A DNA stretch of 21,368 nucleotides. It comes from a virus. The stretch covers positions 1 through 21,368 of IMG/VR virus record IMGVR_UViG_3300045999_004663; one strand, 5' to 3'. Positions within the stretch are counted from its first letter, which is position 1; every line of letters starts with the position of its first letter. Made by a program: the position numbers and the translations under genes. Under the pieces are notes generated by a model. It was not told where the DNA came from and did no database searches. It saw nothing but the letters and a program-made list of their open reading frames with translations. Positions 16,200 to 21,346 of this stretch are shown here, piece by piece.

Positions 16200-16467
16200 G
16201 TACAGGGTTTCCCCCCGACATTATATATCGTAAGTCGGAGCGGAGCGGAGACGGTACAGGTACACAAGCCGAAGATGATCACTGTCATAAGTATTAGTAC
16301 GTACGCGTTAGTAATATTGTACGGGGCGGGGCAATGGATTCTGAGGTGATTCTGACGCAATCCAATACAATCCAACCAATCAAAACAAACAAACTGCGGA
16401 GGTTGACGGCATGGTCCTCTGGTTATTTGTACGCTTTGTACGGGGTTTTGGCGTGCGAAGGGCGTAC
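16200..16467. repeat. GTAC-rich cluster with short direct repeats
   Basis: Nine GTAC tetranucleotides occur in 268 bp (16200, 16254, 16260, 16297, 16301, 16319, 16429, 16438, 16464), where about one would be expected by chance. Two of them sit in the repeated 9-mer CGGTACAGG (16198-16206, 16252-16260) and two in the repeated 10-mer TTGTACGGGG (16317-16326, 16436-16445). The function is unknown; clustered binding or modification sites are possible. Confidence 0.55.
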
Positions 16468-16554
16468 GGTGGGATTCTGTCCATGCTCTGGGATTGGCTT
16501 GTTTACTAGGTTTCTTGTCTCTTGTTAGGGTATTTTCAGTTTTGCATCAGAAAG

Positions 16555-16622
16555 TTGTCGACAATCTCCGGGCATGTTTTATTGTCTCCCCAGTTGAGCG
16601 TCCTACCCGCCAATTGATCAAT
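16555..16622. promoter_or_regulatory. Two perfect 10-bp palindromes upstream of early genes
   Basis: TTGTCGACAA at 16555-16564 and ATTGATCAAT at 16613-16622 are both perfect palindromes. A further ATTGTC half-site at 16581-16586 pairs with GACAAT at 16560-16565. Position 150-215 bp before the first early gene makes them operator candidates for a dimeric repressor or activator. Confidence 0.4.
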
Positions 16623-16640
16623 CAGGTCCAACCCCTGATT
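16620..16640 (+). other. Hairpin with 7-nt loop, T-arm-like (copy 1)
   Basis: AATCAGG at 16620-16626 pairs perfectly with CCTGATT at 16634-16640 around the 7-nt loop TCCAACC. The loop and closing pairs fit GG-TYCNAYC-CC, shared with the hairpins at 17162 and 18389. This copy lies upstream of the first early gene rather than between two genes. It is not followed by a T-tract, so it is not a simple intrinsic terminator. Confidence 0.45.
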
Positions 16641-16769
16641 TCCGTAATGCGCGAATTGACTCGGAACGCGCCGTCCCACCGATCTGGGGATTAATGCAGC
16701 AGGATTACACCCTTCCGTCACAAGCCGGGGAAAATGCAGAGTGATCAAAAAACAAAACAAATTGAAACT

Positions 16770-16967
16770 ATGAACGAAAACTATAAAGCCATGCAATCCG
16801 CCGTTTCAACACACCGCCGCGCCTACTCCATCCTTGAAAACGGAACCGCCGTCTCCGGACTCTTCGCTATTGGCACCGTATTCAATACCCAATGGGGGCC
16901 GCGAAAAGTCGTATCCACTCACGTCGAGATTCTGGACATCACGCCAGACTGTCCTCATGGATGCTAG
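16770..16967 (+). CDS. Small early protein, 65 aa
   Basis: The first gene of the rightward early cluster; no family recognised. The ATG at 16770 is preferred over the in-frame ATG at 16734 because the bases before it (ACAAAACAAATTGAAACT) match the A-rich leader of the other early genes. The upstream ATG does follow a GGGGA run, so it remains possible. The product begins MNENYKAMQSAVSTHRRAYS and contains GLFAIGTVFNTQWGPRKVVS and a C-terminal TPDCPHGC. The middle looks like a small beta-barrel (short strands GLFAIGTVF and HVEILDI), and the ending has a Cys-x2-His-x-Cys cluster. Function unknown. Confidence 0.65.
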   Translation: MNENYKAMQSAVSTHRRAYSILENGTAVSGLFAIGTVFNTQWGPRKVVSTHVEILDITPDCPHGC

Positions 16968-17003
16968 GCCCACGGCCAACCAACCAATCAACCAACCACA
17001 ACG

Positions 17004-17153
17004 ATGAAAACAAAAACGCTCGCCAAACTCCATGCCCTATTTTCGGAACTCGATTGTGATCTCGAGATCGGCCTTGCATATGCAATTGCCGAAACATTTC
17101 GCACCTCTCCCGCTGTAATCTTTGCTGCGTATGAAGATTGGCAAATCGCCTAA
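17004..17153 (+). CDS. Small early protein, 49 aa
   Basis: Function unknown. The product begins MKTKTLAKLHALFSELDCDL, continues through GLAYAIAETFRTSPAVIFAA and ends YEDWQIA. It looks like two or three amphipathic helices with an acidic C-terminus. Support for it being real comes from the ACCAACCACAACG leader directly before an ATGAAAAC start, the same start context as the genes at 17210, 17455 and 18015, and from its place in the early gene string between genes on the same strand. The hairpin at 17162 follows its stop by eight bases. Confidence 0.65.
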   Translation: MKTKTLAKLHALFSELDCDLEIGLAYAIAETFRTSPAVIFAAYEDWQIA

Positions 17154-17161
17154 AACAATCC

Positions 17162-17180
17162 AAGCGGTTCCATCCCGCTT
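17162..17180 (+). other. Intergenic hairpin with 7-nt loop, T-arm-like (copy 2)
   Basis: AAGCGG at 17162-17167 pairs with CCGCTT at 17175-17180 around the loop TTCCATC, giving a perfect 6-bp stem. It lies eight bases after a stop codon and 30 bases before the next start. The GG-TTCxATC-CC arrangement matches the hairpin at 18389 and resembles a tRNA T-arm. There is no T-tract. Confidence 0.55.
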
Positions 17181-17209
17181 AACCCACAAAACAACGAAAC
17201 AAAACAACG

Positions 17210-17434
17210 ATGAAAACAGAAAACGAAAAAATTGAGTCAATCTTGAATCACAGAAACTGGACGGGGCTCTCGCTCGCAGAACTGGTTGACTCCGGGAGAA
17301 TCTCCCCAAGTGAACCTAAGGTGATCTGGTCATTTACAACAGCTGTTCTCGGTGACCCTGCAAACATGGACGAATGGCGGGAAATGAGGAAGATTGACAA
17401 GATTGTCTCTGAAAAACTCGCTAAACTCGCCTAG
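17210..17434 (+). CDS. Small early protein, 74 aa
   Basis: Function unknown. A 74-aa, probably helical protein beginning MKTENEKIESILNHRNWTGL, with SLAELVDSGRISPSEPKVIW in the middle and a Lys-rich helix IDKIVSEKLAKLA at the end. No enzymatic or metal-binding motif is seen and there is no membrane segment. The start follows the A/C-rich leader GAAACAAAACAACG with no Shine-Dalgarno sequence. The next gene begins 20 bases after its stop, across a (CA)8 tract. Confidence 0.7.
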   Translation: MKTENEKIESILNHRNWTGLSLAELVDSGRISPSEPKVIWSFTTAVLGDPANMDEWREMRKIDKIVSEKLAKLA

Positions 17435-17436
17435 TC

Positions 17437-17453
17437 CACACACACACACACAC
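17437..17453 (+). repeat. (CA)8 dinucleotide tract used as a gene leader
   Basis: A run of eight CA units plus one C sits directly before the ATG at 17455, in the place of a ribosome binding site. It fits the A/C-rich leader pattern of the early genes and could be length-variable. Confidence 0.6.
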
Positions 17454-17454
17454 T

Positions 17455-17751
17455 ATGAAAACACACGTTACCATTGCATTCTGCGGCAATTTCCGCCCGC
17501 TTCACATCGAATCTGAAACGATAGCAGAGGCCGTCAAGGAAGCCGTAAGGCGCGTTTCCTGCCCGGCCATTAGCAAGACGCTTCAAACGCTGCACAGTGA
17601 CTTCACAAGGCAAAGGAAGGCCGGGATTGGACTTGTTTCTGCATGCTCGGAACATGGGACGGTATCCGTGAGAATCGCAGAATATCCACGCGATACATGG
17701 CTTGATCAAATCACCGAATCCATGCCGGAAAATCCACTAATTACATACTAA
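17455..17751 (+). CDS. Small early protein, 98 aa
   Basis: Function unknown. The protein begins MKTHVTIAFCGNFRPLHIES, then has a helix TIAEAVKEAVRRVSCPAISK followed by a mixed beta region (GIGLVSACSEHGTVSVRIAE) and an acidic tail. The pattern of an N-terminal beta strand, helix and two strands suggests a compact alpha/beta fold. The opening MKTHVTIAFCGN resembles the MSYEITIAFSKN start of the gene at 19919, so the two may be distant relatives: both have a beta strand, a loop and then an Ala/Glu-rich helix. No catalytic residues can be named. Confidence 0.7.
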   Translation: MKTHVTIAFCGNFRPLHIESETIAEAVKEAVRRVSCPAISKTLQTLHSDFTRQRKAGIGLVSACSEHGTVSVRIAEYPRDTWLDQITESMPENPLITY

Positions 17752-17757
17752 ACCATC

Positions 17758-17904
17758 ATGCAATCCTCCATTTTCATCATCGCCGCCGTGGCATTCCTTG
17801 GCCTGTCTGCTATATTCGGCATCCGCAAAGCCCCGGGAATCCTATTAGGCATTGCCGCCACGCTTTCCGCCGCTTGGATTGTCGCCACAATTCTCACCGC
17901 CTGA
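17758..17904 (+). CDS. 48-aa two-helix membrane protein
   Basis: The frame encodes 48 residues that are nearly all hydrophobic. The first helix is about residues 3-21 (SSIFIIAAVAFLGLSAIFG), a short basic turn IRKAPG follows, and the second helix is about 28-48 (GILLGIAATLSAAWIVATIL). The Arg-Lys in the turn suggests an inner-membrane hairpin with the loop in the cytoplasm. Tiny phage membrane proteins include holins, superinfection-exclusion factors and inhibitors of host membrane complexes. At 48 aa, away from any lysis gene, a holin role is unproven. The start follows ACTAAACCATC, six bases after the previous stop. Confidence 0.6.
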   Translation: MQSSIFIIAAVAFLGLSAIFGIRKAPGILLGIAATLSAAWIVATILTA

Positions 17905-18014
17905 AACAATTAGATTTTTAATCTTGATTGTCGGCATCTTGTCGTCAATCTCTCCACATAACGAAGCGCGGCCCGCGATGCAGGGCGAACTTCACACCTA
18001 AAACGAATCAAACT

Positions 18015-18377
18015 ATGAAAACCACACTTAATACTTCAGATATCGCCCGCGCCCTAAAATCCGACGAAAATGCCAATTGGTCGTGGAACGGGGCAAAAGC
18101 CTTGGCCGAATACTTGGAGCAACTTGAGGAGGACACAGGCGAAGAAATGGAATTGGACGTAGTGGCTATTCGCTGCGACTTCTCCGAGTTCGCCAGCTTG
18201 CAAGAGTGGGTTTCCGAATATCACGGAGAGCCACAAGCGGACGCTATGTCGTCGTCGGGAATCGACTTGGACGGGGACGAAACAGAGGAGGAGATTGACG
18301 ATTTGATCCGCTCATACATTCAAGACCACGGCACCCTAATCGAATTCAGCGGCGGAATTATCGTTTCTTGCTTCTAA
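18015..18377 (+). CDS. Conserved acidic early protein, 120 aa
   Basis: The start is placed at the ATG at 18015 after the A/C-rich leader AACGAATCAAACT; the upstream codons back to 17928 do not look coding. The product begins MKTTLNTSDIARALKSDENA. It then contains AKALAEYLEQLEEDTGEEME followed by LDVVAIRCDFSEFASLQEWV, a combination I recognise from many phage and plasmid hypothetical proteins. The C-terminal half is very acidic (DLDGDETEEEIDDLI) and ends GTLIEFSGGIIVSCF. The strong negative charge is reminiscent of DNA-mimic or antirestriction proteins, but this is only a charge argument; no function has been shown to my knowledge. Confidence 0.75.
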   Translation: MKTTLNTSDIARALKSDENANWSWNGAKALAEYLEQLEEDTGEEMELDVVAIRCDFSEFASLQEWVSEYHGEPQADAMSSSGIDLDGDETEEEIDDLIRSYIQDHGTLIEFSGGIIVSCF

Positions 18378-18388
18378 ATACCAACCCT

Positions 18389-18407
18389 GCAAGGTTCGAT
18401 CCCTTGC
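18389..18407 (+). other. Intergenic hairpin identical in form to a tRNA T-arm (copy 3)
   Basis: GCAAGG at 18389-18394 pairs with CCTTGC at 18402-18407 around the loop TTCGATC. The segment GGTTCGATCCC matches the tRNA T-loop consensus (G53-TTCRANY-C61) exactly. No D-arm, anticodon arm or matching acceptor strand is found upstream, where the previous gene ends at 18377, so this is not a whole tRNA. It lies 11 bases after a stop and 16 before the next start. Confidence 0.6.
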
Positions 18408-18423
18408 CAATACTTCAAAAATT

Positions 18424-18627
18424 ATGAACCATTCCGTAGAGATCACAAAAGAAGCAGCCTTCGCGCTCATTGGAAACGACGAAGAGACTTGGAGCGATTA
18501 TCAGGATCACCAGCAAACAGAGCTTAACGAGACGTCATTTTACCTAGCTCATGGCGTGAGAATTGCAGCAATTCACAATTACATTTCCAACGTGACGCAG
18601 TATTACATTCAAGACGTAAACGCATAA
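18424..18627 (+). CDS. Small early protein, 67 aa
   Basis: Function unknown. The product begins MNHSVEITKEAAFALIGNDE, has an acidic/Gln-rich middle (DYQDHQQTELNETSF) and ends with an aromatic-rich stretch (IHNYISNVTQYYIQDVNA). It is probably a small alpha/beta protein; no known motif is visible. The leader ACTTCAAAAATT directly follows the T-arm-like hairpin, so translation of this gene could be influenced by that structure. Confidence 0.65.
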   Translation: MNHSVEITKEAAFALIGNDEETWSDYQDHQQTELNETSFYLAHGVRIAAIHNYISNVTQYYIQDVNA

Positions 18628-18641
18628 ACTAAACCAAAAAC

Positions 18642-18932
18642 ATGACAGACACATGCACACCCGGACCTTTCCCGCTTCATACAGAAACCAATGGCGAACA
18701 AATCGCAATTGTAACCAATCAAGGCAATCTTTACGCGAAAACCTTTGATCCGAGCGCGGCGCGCCTGATCGCTGCAGCTCCTGATTTGCTCTTAGCACTT
18801 GGTGCAATCGTGAAGCAAGCGGGATTTTCCGCGCTAGCTTTCCCAAATGCACCCGGACGCGGTGACTTGCTGGCAATCGTTCAAATGGCAAGTGCCGCAA
18901 TCGCAAATGCAACGGGAAGGGGGGAAGGATGA
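18642..18932 (+). CDS. Phage protein with ARLIAAAPDLL motif, 96 aa
   Basis: Contains ARLIAAAPDLLLALGAIVKQ around residues 40-59, a motif recognisable from a widespread group of small phage hypothetical proteins. It is preceded by an N-terminal beta region (GPFPLHTETNGEQIAIVTNQ, then GNLYAKTF). The fold is probably a short sheet followed by one or two helices. The function of this group is unknown. The start follows CTAAACCAAAAAC with no Shine-Dalgarno sequence, and the stop overlaps the start of the zinc-ribbon gene as ATGA. Confidence 0.75.
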   Translation: MTDTCTPGPFPLHTETNGEQIAIVTNQGNLYAKTFDPSAARLIAAAPDLLLALGAIVKQAGFSALAFPNAPGRGDLLAIVQMASAAIANATGRGEG

Positions 18933-19306
18933 ACTTTGCCTGCACACGATGCGGGAGCCGTCAATGGCCCGATCCTGACAGTTCTTGCCCTTTATGCAAT
19001 GATGGGAGCGATGAACCCAGCGAACGCGAGGAAGGCACTATTGCGGCCCAAGAAAGAGCAATCAGGAGGTTTACAAGCGAAGGATGCGCCAAATCATCCG
19101 CCGCCTTATGGTGGAAACGGATTGACAAGCTCACCGACGAGGATTTGACGCCTGACATCATGGCGGAAAGCTTGGCAATCCTTCACGACGATGCCTGTGT
19201 TACCGCTTGGCAAGACTTGGAGGTCGCGCCTTCAAGCTCAGCATGGGCGGATGTTTGCGCTATTGCCGGATTTGATATCTGCAAAAACTACAATCAAAAA
19301 CAATAA
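18929..19306 (+). CDS. Zinc-ribbon protein, 125 aa
   Basis: The N-terminus has two Cys pairs, C5-x2-C8 and C20-x2-C23 (FACTRCGSRQWPDPDSSCPLC), the spacing of a small zinc ribbon, which usually binds nucleic acid or a protein partner. A charged linker and a mostly helical C-terminal part with several Trp residues follow (ALWWKRIDKLTDEDLTPDIM, then WADVCAIAGFDICKNYN). The start overlaps the previous stop (ATGA), implying coupled translation. The zinc ribbon is clear; the specific role is not. Confidence 0.7.
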   Translation: MNFACTRCGSRQWPDPDSSCPLCNDGSDEPSEREEGTIAAQERAIRRFTSEGCAKSSAALWWKRIDKLTDEDLTPDIMAESLAILHDDACVTAWQDLEVAPSSSAWADVCAIAGFDICKNYNQKQ

Positions 19307-19311
19307 ACGAA

Positions 19312-19527
19312 ATGGAAACACACAAAACTGAAAACTGTAAGCAATACCGACTAGGGGGCATTGCGCTTTGCGTCACAACTGCAAAATGGCGAAAGAAACG
19401 GGTAATTGACATGAAAGAACCCGTCTTATTCATCGGGGGAGCATATGACGTGGTCTCCCCGAAATTTGCAGCTGCCATTTTGAAACAATTCCGCCGGGAA
19501 TCACCAAGGCAAGGGGGGGCAAAATGA
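19312..19527 (+). CDS. Small early protein, 71 aa
   Basis: Function unknown. The product begins METHKTENCKQYRLGGIALC. It has a basic patch AKWRKKR followed by KEPVLFIGGAYDVVSPKFAA and a C-terminal helix AILKQFRRESPRQGGAK. Overall it is strongly basic, so nucleic-acid contact is possible. The leader AATAAACGAA fits the early pattern. The stop overlaps the start of the DnaA domain IV-like gene (ATGA), so the two are probably made together. Confidence 0.65.
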   Translation: METHKTENCKQYRLGGIALCVTTAKWRKKRVIDMKEPVLFIGGAYDVVSPKFAAAILKQFRRESPRQGGAK

Positions 19528-19877
19528 TTGCCGATTTCAACCTCCTAGTCGAAGAAACATCTCTTGCTTTCATGGTAGATCCGGAAGACATTCTGGGGCC
19601 ACGTAGAACAAAGCTTGCGGCACTCGCACGCCATGTCGTGATGGCTCTATGGGCTGATTTCCACCCGTATCAGGATGCGTCAAGCAGATGCAACAGAGGA
19701 TGTCATTCGACAGCAATGTGGGCGCGTCAAAGGGTGCTTAACATGGCGGAGATTGACGAGTCTTTCGCCGCAATCGTGAGGAGCATTTCCAAGCGGTGCC
19801 AGCATAACCCGGAGACCGGAAAAGAACCGGAAATCGAAGAGGAAAAAGAAGTGAAATATTTTTCAGTTTGTGCTTGA
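19524..19877 (+). CDS. Stand-alone DnaA domain IV-like DNA-binding protein, 117 aa
   Basis: Residues ~8-75 resemble the C-terminal DNA-binding domain of the replication initiator DnaA. VDPEDILGPRRTKLAALARH matches the conserved helix of DnaA domain IV (usually ...LLGxxRxxxxxxARHVAM). CNRGCHSTAMWARQRV corresponds to the signature GGRDHSTVLHAxxxI, keeping the key HST. The ATPase domain is absent and the C-terminus is acidic (ETGKEPEIEEEKEVKYF). In the family, this domain reads DnaA boxes. Alone it could direct phage replication, regulate transcription or interfere with host DnaA. A near-match to a DnaA box, TTATCGACA, lies at 16090-16098. The start overlaps the previous gene (ATGA). Confidence 0.7.
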   Translation: MIADFNLLVEETSLAFMVDPEDILGPRRTKLAALARHVVMALWADFHPYQDASSRCNRGCHSTAMWARQRVLNMAEIDESFAAIVRSISKRCQHNPETGKEPEIEEEKEVKYFSVCA

Positions 19878-19918
19878 ACCCGGATGAAGCCCGTATAAAA
19901 CAAACACGAAACGAAAAC

Positions 19919-20080
19919 ATGAGCTACGAAATCACGATTGCATTTAGTAAAAACCATGAAATGACTTGGCCGTGCGACGGCAAGACAAAAGAGGAAGCAC
20001 AGGCACTAGCTGAAGCCATACGGATCAAATACCCCGAGGCGCAAGTGACAGTAGAAGACAAGGAAAACATATTTGACTAA
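19919..20080 (+). CDS. Small early protein, 53 aa
   Basis: The start is placed at the ATG at 19919 after the leader ACACGAAACGAAAAC, because the upstream frame overlaps the end of the previous gene. The product begins MSYEITIAFSKNHEMTWPCD, continues with the helix KTKEEAQALAEAIRIKYPEA and ends with the strand QVTVEDKENIFD, a compact beta-helix-beta arrangement. Function unknown. It directly precedes recT in what is probably one transcript. Confidence 0.7.
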   Translation: MSYEITIAFSKNHEMTWPCDGKTKEEAQALAEAIRIKYPEAQVTVEDKENIFD

Positions 20081-20098
20081 TCACCAGAAAACGAAAAC

Positions 20099-20890
20099 AT
20101 GACAGACACACCAAAAACAAACGAAGCGATTGTGGCGCATGAACCGCAAAACATGGCATTGGCACAAGTAAGCGCGGAAACTCAGGCGTTTGAACTAATC
20201 CAACGCCAAGCCAAGATGCTCGCATCATCCACGCTAGTTCCAAAGGACTTTGCCGGGAACGTGGCGAACTGTGCGATTGCGCTAAACGTGGCAAAGCGGA
20301 CGCGCCTTGACCCATTGATGGTCACGCAAAATCTTGCAATCATTCACGGACGTCCAAGTTGGAGCGCAACGGCATTGATCGGCATGATTAACGCAAGCGG
20401 AAAGTTCTCGCCACTCCGATTTGTCATGGATGACGACGACGCGCCGACTTCCTGCTATGCTATGGCACGGGACCGGGAAAGCGGCGAGGAGCTTAAAGGC
20501 GAAAAGATCACGCTTGAAATGGCCAAGAAAGAAGGATGGTCAACCAAGAACGGGAGCAAGTGGCTAACGATGCCGGGGCAGATGCTGCGATACCGTGCCG
20601 CGAGCTTCTGGAGCCGTGCATACGCTTCCGACATGAGCTTGGGGATGTATACGCAGGACGAGGTGCGGGACTTCGCAGAACCGCCTCGCAACGTCACTCC
20701 TGCCAAGTCAAATCCGTTTATGGAGGAGCCTGTTGAAGCACCCGCTGAAGTCCAAGAACAAGAACAAGAACCCGTGCAACAAATCGAGGTTGAAATAGTA
20801 GCGTCTGAAGAACCCGAAAAGAAACAAAAACCCGGCATCGGCAAAATGGACGCGATGTTTGAGGAGATGGCCAAAAACGCATCAGCATAA
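20099..20890 (+). CDS. recT: RecT-family single-strand annealing protein
   Basis: A 263-aa protein that anneals complementary single strands during phage recombination and replication. Family features seen are FAGNVANCAIALNVAKRTRL (residues ~46-65), LDPLMVTQNLAIIHGRPSWS and ALIGMINASGKF. They are followed by WLTMPGQMLRYRAASFWSRA with YASDMSLGMYTQDEVRD, the typical RecT/Bet core ending in an arginine-rich helix. Residues ~200-245 are an acidic, Glu/Gln/Pro-rich linker, and a short helix (GKMDAMFEEMAKNAS) closes the protein; such tails often contact single-strand binding protein. The start follows CAGAAAACGAAAAC. The partner exonuclease is not identified within the window and may lie further right. 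Confidence 0.9.
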   Translation: MTDTPKTNEAIVAHEPQNMALAQVSAETQAFELIQRQAKMLASSTLVPKDFAGNVANCAIALNVAKRTRLDPLMVTQNLAIIHGRPSWSATALIGMINASGKFSPLRFVMDDDDAPTSCYAMARDRESGEELKGEKITLEMAKKEGWSTKNGSKWLTMPGQMLRYRAASFWSRAYASDMSLGMYTQDEVRDFAEPPRNVTPAKSNPFMEEPVEAPAEVQEQEQEPVQQIEVEIVASEEPEKKQKPGIGKMDAMFEEMAKNASA

Positions 20891-20911
20891 ACAACAAACA
20901 AGATAAACGAA

Positions 20912-21163
20912 ATGAGTATTTTTGATGACATCCCTTTAGAAGTTGGGACCACTTACTTTGATAAACGAGTTGAAGAGTTCAACCCGAAGGACCAAAAGTA
21001 TTTAATCTCTTGTTCTGGGACTGCCCGGAAGCATTATCCAAGATGGCTTTCAAGAGAGCTTGTTGAAAGTCATCACGGACAGTCGCTTATGAGCGGAGTC
21101 GAAACACGAGCAGCGTCACCCGGAAACGCTTACAACACCAGATTTTTCAGGTCAAAAGCCTGA
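20912..21163 (+). CDS. Small early protein, 83 aa
   Basis: No family recognised. The product begins MSIFDDIPLEVGTTYFDKRV and contains QKYLISCSGTARKHYPRWLS, then VESHHGQSLMSGVETRAASP. The C-terminal half is basic and rich in Arg, His and Ser, suggesting nucleic-acid contact. It lies 21 bases after recT with the leader AAGATAAACGAA, so it is probably in the same transcript. A recombination or replication accessory role is inferred from position only. Confidence 0.65.
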   Translation: MSIFDDIPLEVGTTYFDKRVEEFNPKDQKYLISCSGTARKHYPRWLSRELVESHHGQSLMSGVETRAASPGNAYNTRFFRSKA

Positions 21164-21187
21164 ACTCAAACAAACGAAACAAACGAA

Positions 21188-21346
21188 ATGAGAGTCACAC
21201 ACACACCATTTAAAACAAGAACCCGTGCAATCGGAAGCGATTTCGAATTGACAATCGCCCTAATCGGCGCGTTAAGAAACCCAAACAAAAGCGCATTCAG
21301 CAAACTAGGCAAGATCGCCGCAACCATTACGAAGCTATTCAAATGA
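21188..21346 (+). CDS. Small basic early protein, 52 aa
   Basis: A short frame beginning MRVTHTPFKTRTRAIGSDFE, with a hydrophobic helix LTIALIGALR and a second amphipathic, Lys-rich helix ending KIAATITKLFK. About a quarter of its residues are Lys or Arg. Support comes from the repeated AAACGAAACAAACGAA leader before the ATG and from the ATGA overlap with the next gene. Function unknown; a DNA-binding or membrane-associated peptide is possible. Confidence 0.6.
   Translation: MRVTHTPFKTRTRAIGSDFELTIALIGALRNPNKSAFSKLGKIAATITKLFK

Larger units (their letters stand above)
15492..16769. promoter_or_regulatory. Divergent non-coding control region
   Basis: About 1.25 kb with no convincing gene apart from the doubtful 29-aa frame at its left edge. 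Leftward late and rightward early genes diverge from it, so it must carry promoters for at least one and probably both directions. Its content is unlike the coding DNA around it. It has repeats of the CGCTTGTTTGAAACGC type (15721-15897), a tandem ATTGCAC repeat (15680-15712), an inverted repeat (15943-15967), C-runs, a GTAC cluster (16200-16467) and two perfect 10-bp palindromes (16555, 16613). Open frames on both strands here are short, overlapping and lack family motifs. A replication origin is also possible, given that the early genes include RecT and a DnaA domain IV-like protein. Confidence 0.6.

Noticed and set aside
16110-16349. Plus-strand 79-codon frame starting with TTG, overlapping a 98-codon minus-strand frame
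   Set aside because: No leader of the local type, no family motif, and it overlaps the GTAC repeats; chance frames are likely.
16536-16796. Minus-strand 86-codon frame in the control region with a protein-like stretch (HYGNQGLDLIDQLAG) loosely recalling DUF3310-type proteins
   Set aside because: The similarity is short, the start overlaps the first early gene, and the frame covers palindromes and a hairpin; it may be a remnant but cannot be supported as a gene.
17912-17924. AGATT-TTT-AATCT hairpin after the membrane peptide gene
   Set aside because: The stem is only 5 bp and AT-rich with a 3-nt loop; it is too weak to call a terminator.
17967-17977. CGCGGCCCGCG interrupted palindrome as a terminator
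   Set aside because: The loop would be a single base and no T-tract follows, so an intrinsic terminator is not supported.
18320-18414. Complete tRNA gene ending at the T-arm-like hairpin
   Set aside because: No acceptor 5' strand, D-arm or anticodon arm can be paired upstream; that sequence is the end of the 120-aa coding region.
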